Positions 59,588-64,000 of a DNA stretch of 64,000 nucleotides are shown one piece after another. Where the stretch lies: NCBI RefSeq assembly GCF_004295345.1, contig NZ_CP036200.1, positions 4,217,501-4,281,500 of the forward strand, in the 5' to 3' direction. This DNA is from Shewanella maritima (GTDB taxonomy: Bacteria; Pseudomonadota; Gammaproteobacteria; Enterobacterales; Shewanellaceae). A model generated the notes under the pieces. That model made no database searches. It saw nothing but the letters and a program-made list of their open reading frames with translations, and was not told where the DNA came from. Position numbers and translations under genes: made by a program. The stretch's first letter is position 1. Every line of letters begins with the position of its first letter.

Positions 59588-60961
59588 TTAACATTCGACG
59601 ATGTTAACAGCTAAGCCACCTTTAGCTGTTTCTTTATATTTACTACGCATATCTTTACCCGTATCCATCATGGTTTTAATGACTTTGTCGAGTGAAACTT
59701 TATGGTGACCATCACCGCGAAGCGCCATACGCGATGCGTTAATTGCTTTAACTGCACCCATGGCGTTTCGCTCAATACATGGAACCTGTACTAGACCGCC
59801 TACTGGGTCACAAGTTAAGCCAAGGTTATGCTCCATACCGATTTCTGCAGCGTTTTCAACGTGAACAACTGTGCCGCCCATAATTTCAGTTAGGCCTGCT
59901 GCAGCCATAGAACACGCTACGCCGACTTCACCCTGACAACCGACCTCTGCACCTGAAATTGATGCATTCTTTTTGTAAAGAATACCAATAGCTGCAGCGG
60001 TAAGCAGGTAACGCGCACAGATGTCGATATCAACTTCTTGTACAAACGTATCGTAATAGCAAAGCACTGCGGGAATGATGCCAGCAGCGCCGTTAGTTGG
60101 CGCTGTTACCACGCGATCGCCTGCGGCATTTTGCTCATTAACTGACAGTGCGAATAAATCTACCCAATCCATTGCTGTTAGGGGATCGACGCTGTTTCTG
60201 CCTTCTGCTTTTAAGCGGCGATAAAGCGCTGGGGCGCGGCGGCGAAGTTTTAATCCACCAGGCAACATGCCTTCTTTTTGATAACCACGCTCAACACACT
60301 GCTTCATAGTTTGCCAGATATGCCAAAGCCCTTGCTTTACCTCTGACTCACTCGCAATGCTTAACTCGTTAGCCATCATCAATGAAGAGATGCTGAGACC
60401 ATTGTCACAGCAAATTTGCAATAGCGCCGTTGCCGTTTCAAAGTCATAAGGCACGTTAATTGGCGTTGCAGGTGATGCATCTTGTGCGGTGATTTCATCT
60501 TCATCGAGAATAAACCCGCCGCCAACAGAGTAGTAAGTACGTTGATAAATACATTCACCCTGGTTAAATGCATATAACGTCATAGCGTTAGCATGAGCAG
60601 GAAGTGACTTACGTCTATGGTAAGTGATGCCGTTTTCTTTGGTGAATTTAACTTTGTCGCCGCTAGCAAGTGTGAGCAGCTGGTCGTTTGAAACCTGGGC
60701 TAGGATGTCATCAACTTTATCGGTATCGACGGTTTCTGGGTCTTCACCCATCAGTCCTAAAATAACGGCTTTGCCTGTGCCGTGGCCTTTACCTGTTTGC
60801 CCAAGCGAGCCAAACAGTTCTGCTTGCAGTTCATCTACCTTATCAAGCAAGCCTTGGTCGGCGACATTTTGCATGAAGATTTTACCGGCTTTCATTGGCC
60901 CAACTGTATGTGAGCTTGACGGGCCGATGCCGATCTTGAACATGTCGAAAACACTGATCAT
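59588..60961 (-). CDS. sdaA: L-serine ammonia-lyase (iron-sulfur type)
   Basis: 457 aa (E. coli SdaA 454). It deaminates L-serine to pyruvate in the cytosol using a 4Fe-4S cluster. Motifs: [19 protein letters not shown] (about 8-26), [14 protein letters not shown] (about 287-300), [24 protein letters not shown] and the C-terminal [29 protein letters not shown], with the cluster cysteines. Monocistronic and divergent from nagZ. The pyruvate produced could feed PflB. Confidence 0.97.
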   Translation of the reverse strand: MISVFDMFKIGIGPSSSHTVGPMKAGKIFMQNVADQGLLDKVDELQAELFGSLGQTGKGHGTGKAVILGLMGEDPETVDTDKVDDILAQVSNDQLLTLASGDKVKFTKENGITYHRRKSLPAHANAMTLYAFNQGECIYQRTYYSVGGGFILDEDEITAQDASPATPINVPYDFETATALLQICCDNGLSISSLMMANELSIASESEVKQGLWHIWQTMKQCVERGYQKEGMLPGGLKLRRRAPALYRRLKAEGRNSVDPLTAMDWVDLFALSVNEQNAAGDRVVTAPTNGAAGIIPAVLCYYDTFVQEVDIDICARYLLTAAAIGILYKKNASISGAEVGCQGEVGVACSMAAAGLTEIMGGTVVHVENAAEIGMEHNLGLTCDPVGGLVQVPCIERNAMGAVKAINASRMALRGDGHHKVSLDKVIKTMMDTGKDMRSKYKETAKGGLAVNIVEC

Positions 60962-61185
60962 AGAATAACCTTGGTCTGGGTCGTATTTTGTTTTAGTTAT
61001 TACAGAGTATAATCGCTGCTAGAGAGATTAAGCCTGTTTATTTGTGGCAAAGTATCACACACTTTTTACTAAATGATTCATTAGATTTTTTTATATCTGC
61101 ATTTCGCATTAGTGAGATTTATTTGTATGCAGTTATATTCCTAACATAGCTAAACTAATAGCTTTTTCTACATAGAGGTTCGCAA

Positions 61186-62196
61186 TTGAGTTACCTAATG
61201 ATGGACTTGGCGGGGTTAACCGTCAGTGAAAAAGAAGCGCAGCAGCTCGCACACCCACAGGTAGGCGGCGTAATTCTATTTAGCCGAAATTATGAGACAA
61301 AATCTCAGTTGGTTGCATTGACTGCAGAAATTAGAAAAGTGCGCAAAGACCTGATTATTGCCGTTGATCATGAGGGCGGCCGTGTGCAGAGGTTCGTCTC
61401 CGAGTTTAGTAAAATTCCGGCTATGGGAAGCTTACTACCGCAGGCAAAAGGCGACTTAACCCAAGCATGTAAATGGGCTAAAGAGTTAGGTTTTTTAATG
61501 GCAGTGGAGTTACTAGCTTGTGATATCGACTTGAGCTTTGCGCCCGTACTGGATTTAGATGGCATTAGTGAAGTGATAGGCAAGCGCAGCTTTAGTCACG
61601 ACCCTAAGCAGGTAGCTCAGCTAGCAGATGCCTGGATTGATGGCATGAATGACGCGGGCATGGCCGCTGTTGGTAAACATTTTCCGGGTCATGGCAGCGT
61701 GCAAGCCGACTCACATATTGCCATGCCAGTCGATAGCAGAAGTAAAGCTGAGATTTTTGAAAATGACATGACGCCATTTGCGAGTTTAATCGAGCAGCAA
61801 AAATTACAAGGTGTGATGCCAGCTCACGTGGTTTACGACCAAGTCGACCCAAACCCTGCGGGCTTTTCAAGTTATTGGCTTGGTGAGGTTTTAAGGCAAC
61901 AGCTAAAGTTCGCCGGGGTGATTTTCTCAGATGACCTTGGCATGAAAGGAGCAAGTTTTGCTGGTGATTACCTAGGGCGGGCAAAAGCAGCACTAGATGC
62001 AGGTTGTGACATGATTTTGGTATGTAATGACCCTCAGGGTGTTGAGACATTGCTAAATGAGTTTCAATGGCCAAGCCACGCACCTAAGCGAGACGCAAAG
62101 CAATTGCTTGCTAATAGCAAACAAGTTGCAAAAGCATTAGAGCAAGAGCAGCGCTGGTTGGATGCCCAGGCACTTGCCAAGCAATTTGCTCAGTAG
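61186..62196 (+). CDS. nagZ: Beta-N-acetylhexosaminidase NagZ (cell-wall recycling)
   Basis: 336 aa, glycoside hydrolase family 3. It removes GlcNAc from anhydro-muropeptides in the cytosol. Start TTG 61186 is chosen for AGAGG 7 nt upstream and the conserved start SYLMMDLAGLTVSEKE. The motifs VDHEGGRVQRF (about 64-74), KHFPGHG with catalytic His (about 164-170) and FSDDLGMKG with nucleophile Asp (about 249) are intact. Monocistronic. Confidence 0.97.
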   Translation: MSYLMMDLAGLTVSEKEAQQLAHPQVGGVILFSRNYETKSQLVALTAEIRKVRKDLIIAVDHEGGRVQRFVSEFSKIPAMGSLLPQAKGDLTQACKWAKELGFLMAVELLACDIDLSFAPVLDLDGISEVIGKRSFSHDPKQVAQLADAWIDGMNDAGMAAVGKHFPGHGSVQADSHIAMPVDSRSKAEIFENDMTPFASLIEQQKLQGVMPAHVVYDQVDPNPAGFSSYWLGEVLRQQLKFAGVIFSDDLGMKGASFAGDYLGRAKAALDAGCDMILVCNDPQGVETLLNEFQWPSHAPKRDAKQLLANSKQVAKALEQEQRWLDAQALAKQFAQ

Positions 62197-62442
62197 CTGA
62201 GAAGGCGATAAGTGGGGGCAGTTGTGAGTAGTAATAAAAATTGCCGTAAGCTTATCTACTAGGCTTGAAACAACACTTGTGTGATCGCGATCAGATATCT
62301 TGTTATGCAAAGGTTAATTAATGTGCAACTGTACGCTTAAATGTAGCAATTGGTAACAAGTGGTGATACAAAGTGTCACAGGCAAAGTTCGAAATGCGAC
62401 TCGAATAATGTCTATGTCATATTTTAACTGATTAGCAGTTTC

Positions 62443-62470
62443 AGCGACTCATTTTGAGTCGCTTTTTTTT
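62443..62470 (+). terminator. Distal terminator 250 nt after nagZ
   Basis: AGCGACTC-ATTTT-GAGTCGCT followed by eight T. It is far from the nagZ stop, so either nagZ has a long 3' region or a separate short transcript ends here. The rest of 62197-62604 shows no gene; GTGATA-CAAAG-TGTCAC near 62363-62379 may fold. Confidence 0.88.
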
Positions 62471-62604
62471 GTCCAAATTAAACCCATTATGGACAGTAGG
62501 TAGAGTATCTGCCGTTTGTATAAAGTCCGAAACGAGTGCGTATAAACAAAAACAGCGCTTCCCTGTGCAGGTCAGCGCTGTTAGTTATCTAAACTGCTAA
62601 AACG

Positions 62605-63738
62605 TTATAGCTGGGGTGGTGTTTGTACCTCGTCATCTGCCGATGAGCTTAAATCAATTGGGCGCGCTGTGGTAGGTTGCTCCATTTTACGGATTTGCAT
62701 AACGATACCCATTTGCGGATGGTCAAAGTAATGCACTTCCCCACTGCGAACGCGGCGGTTTTGTTTCATCGGGATGGTTTGCAAAAACGGTACAAGTTCG
62801 ACGTTTGTTTGATCACCGGCTTGTTGCTCTTGGCTATAACCGTAACTAGTTAGGCTACCAAAATCGCTAAGGCTTTGTTCAATGCGCGTTGGTTTGCGTA
62901 GTCCAAGGTCGTGTTCGATGTACAAATAGTGACTAAGATAAATATTAATGGTGCCATCAAGTTCCCAAACTGGCTTAGTTTGCTCCTCAAGCGAGAACAG
63001 TTGACCAAAGCTGCCAAATTGGTTGTTAGCAGTTAATGAGTCTGTTGTTTCAGTTTGCTCAATTGAGCCAAACGAGCCGAACTCACCAAACTGAGCAGGC
63101 TGTGATGTGTTATTTACCTCAGAGACTTCAGGCTCTTCAATCTGAGATTCAGGCTGCTTTACGACTTGCTCGCCATGGTAGCTGTATTCTTCTGAGAAAT
63201 CTTTACCGGCAAAAATACGAACAGGCTTTGAGCGGCGTTTTGACTGCATATCTTGCTGCCAAGTAAGATGCAGCAGTGGTTTGACTCCTGGCTCTTTTGA
63301 GACTGTGGTGATCACATCTGCAAATTGAGATTGTGATTGTGCTAGCAATAACGGTTCATCACCTAAATATGCCGTTTGCTCAGTCTCTGCTGCGATAGTG
63401 ACAGGTACTACACCTGGGTGAGATTTTTGGCTTTGACTGTTAAATTGTTGCTGACAGTCAGGGTTGTCGTTGAGCCAGTCGTTTGAGTCACACCCTGCAA
63501 GCCCTAGTGCTACACCAGTAATATCAGTGGTGATCACAGGTGAGATTAAATCAACTGCTCTGCTGTTAATTGGCTTAGCAGGTGCATCTTCGTCCCACTG
63601 CTCGGTATTTGGCTGTCCTTGCCTTTCAAATACAAACACTTCAACTTCAAACCAGGTTTTAGCTTGAACTGTTAATGGTGAGCAAAGCAGACTGAGGCCA
63701 GTCATTGCTGCTAGTGACATTGCCAGTTTAGGTTGCAC
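62605..63738 (-). CDS. csiV: CsiV-like protein (cell-wall synthase LpoB-type activator in vibrios)
   Basis: 377 aa starting at GTG 63738, which overlaps the mfd stop as TAGTG; ATG 63720 is an alternative. A signal peptide ends in VQAK at about 27. WFEVEVFVFERQGQPNTEQWDED is the CsiV start. A middle low-complexity region has repeats FGEFGSFGS, FGSFGQLF. The C terminus has EVHYFDHPQMGIVMQIRKM. In Vibrio cholerae, CsiV is needed for peptidoglycan synthesis by PBP1a-LpoA. The same role here is inferred. Confidence 0.85.
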   Translation of the reverse strand: MQPKLAMSLAAMTGLSLLCSPLTVQAKTWFEVEVFVFERQGQPNTEQWDEDAPAKPINSRAVDLISPVITTDITGVALGLAGCDSNDWLNDNPDCQQQFNSQSQKSHPGVVPVTIAAETEQTAYLGDEPLLLAQSQSQFADVITTVSKEPGVKPLLHLTWQQDMQSKRRSKPVRIFAGKDFSEEYSYHGEQVVKQPESQIEEPEVSEVNNTSQPAQFGEFGSFGSIEQTETTDSLTANNQFGSFGQLFSLEEQTKPVWELDGTINIYLSHYLYIEHDLGLRKPTRIEQSLSDFGSLTSYGYSQEQQAGDQTNVELVPFLQTIPMKQNRRVRSGEVHYFDHPQMGIVMQIRKMEQPTTARPIDLSSSADDEVQTPPQL

Positions 63739-64000
63739 TATTTGTTGTCTCCATTCGGGTGTTTAGCAAACTCCTCAAGTAGGGTTTGCACCAGGTCGAG
63801 ACGCTCTTTACTCGTCTCTGCGGGAATGTTGAACTTTAACTTATTTGGTCCGTCCATTCGATACATTTGTGGTTGGTTTTGCAATAAACCTATGATGAAC
63901 ATAGGGTCGACTTTGTTGTCGTCGCTAAACTCAACACTGCCGCCTTTGGCATGAAGCTCGATTTTACTGATACCAAGCTTGGTAGCCTGATGTTTGTATA
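63738..64000 (-). CDS. mfd: Transcription-repair coupling factor Mfd, C-terminal end (partial)
   Basis: The last about 87 codons of mfd run in from the right edge and end at TAG 63740-63738. The sequence YKHQATKLGISKIELHAKGG, then KLKFNIPAETSKERLDLVQTLLEEF, matches the C-terminal (D7) end of Mfd, which releases stalled RNA polymerase and recruits UvrA. The rest lies outside the window. csiV is translationally coupled to it. Confidence 0.88.
   Translation of the reverse strand, partial: YKHQATKLGISKIELHAKGGSVEFSDDNKVDPMFIIGLLQNQPQMYRMDGPNKLKFNIPAETSKERLDLVQTLLEEFAKHPNGDNK

Noticed and set aside
60962..61185. CRP site between sdaA and nagZ
   Set aside because: TGTGG and TCACA occur, but the spacing is one base too long for the canonical site.
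61604..62083. 159-codon minus-strand frame opposite nagZ
   Set aside because: Antisense to a well-conserved enzyme gene; composition is unlike a real protein.

Overview
The window reads as a gammaproteobacterial chromosome, most likely Shewanella. I infer this from the rRNA sequence, the protein sequences, and the content and order of the core genes (purMN-upp, pta-ackA-yfbV, pflA-pflB-focA, rnt-motY, ybgC-tolQRAB-pal-cpoB followed by tRNA-Lys, and csiV-mfd). No plasmid, phage, CRISPR array or transposase gene is visible. Almost everything is housekeeping, so the unusual material lies in RNA genes, intergenic structures and a few damaged genes.

Layout. Positions 1-4660 hold the 3' half of a 16S rRNA, tRNA-Ile(GAU), tRNA-Ala(UGC), a 23S rRNA with its processing stem, a 5S rRNA and a terminator, then a decayed 3' fragment of a second 5S. 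From 5.4 to 19.3 kb lie a PAS-PAS-GGDEF-EAL signalling protein, a PTPS-like protein, an M23 peptidase, an S9 peptidase, an amidohydrolase, a YecM-like protein with an L,D-transpeptidase, a K+ channel with a MATE exporter, and small envelope and redox proteins. From 19.6 to 30.4 kb come a large DUF748 protein, a truncated GNAT protein, a DUF445 gene broken by two frameshifts, small VOC, DUF1289 and GNAT proteins, asnB, a coiled-coil membrane protein and cysB.

From 30.6 to 46.5 kb is a metabolic block. It holds purine and pyrimidine synthesis or salvage (purN, purM, upp) and mixed-acid fermentation (pta, ackA, pflA, pflB, focA). pflB and focA are divergent here and share a 546-bp regulatory region with two PdhR-like boxes and a long palindrome. 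An antiporter, a 2-Cys peroxiredoxin and RNase T follow. From 46.7 to 56.7 kb are motY, a 1-kb gene-free stretch with a strong candidate for a minus-strand small RNA, the complete tol-pal operon, and an array of eight intact tRNA-Lys(UUU) genes with five interspersed 5'-half tRNA-Lys fragments, then an outer-membrane porin. The last part has an M28 peptidase, a short TetR regulator, sdaA, nagZ, csiV and the 3' end of mfd, which runs off the window.

The most notable observations are the small-RNA candidate at 47784-47941, the tRNA-Lys array with half-tRNA repeats, the operator-rich pflB-focA region, three short inverted-repeat (MITE-like) elements with a related palindrome, and the damaged DUF445 and GNAT genes. 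All calls come from reading the sequence. No database search was possible.
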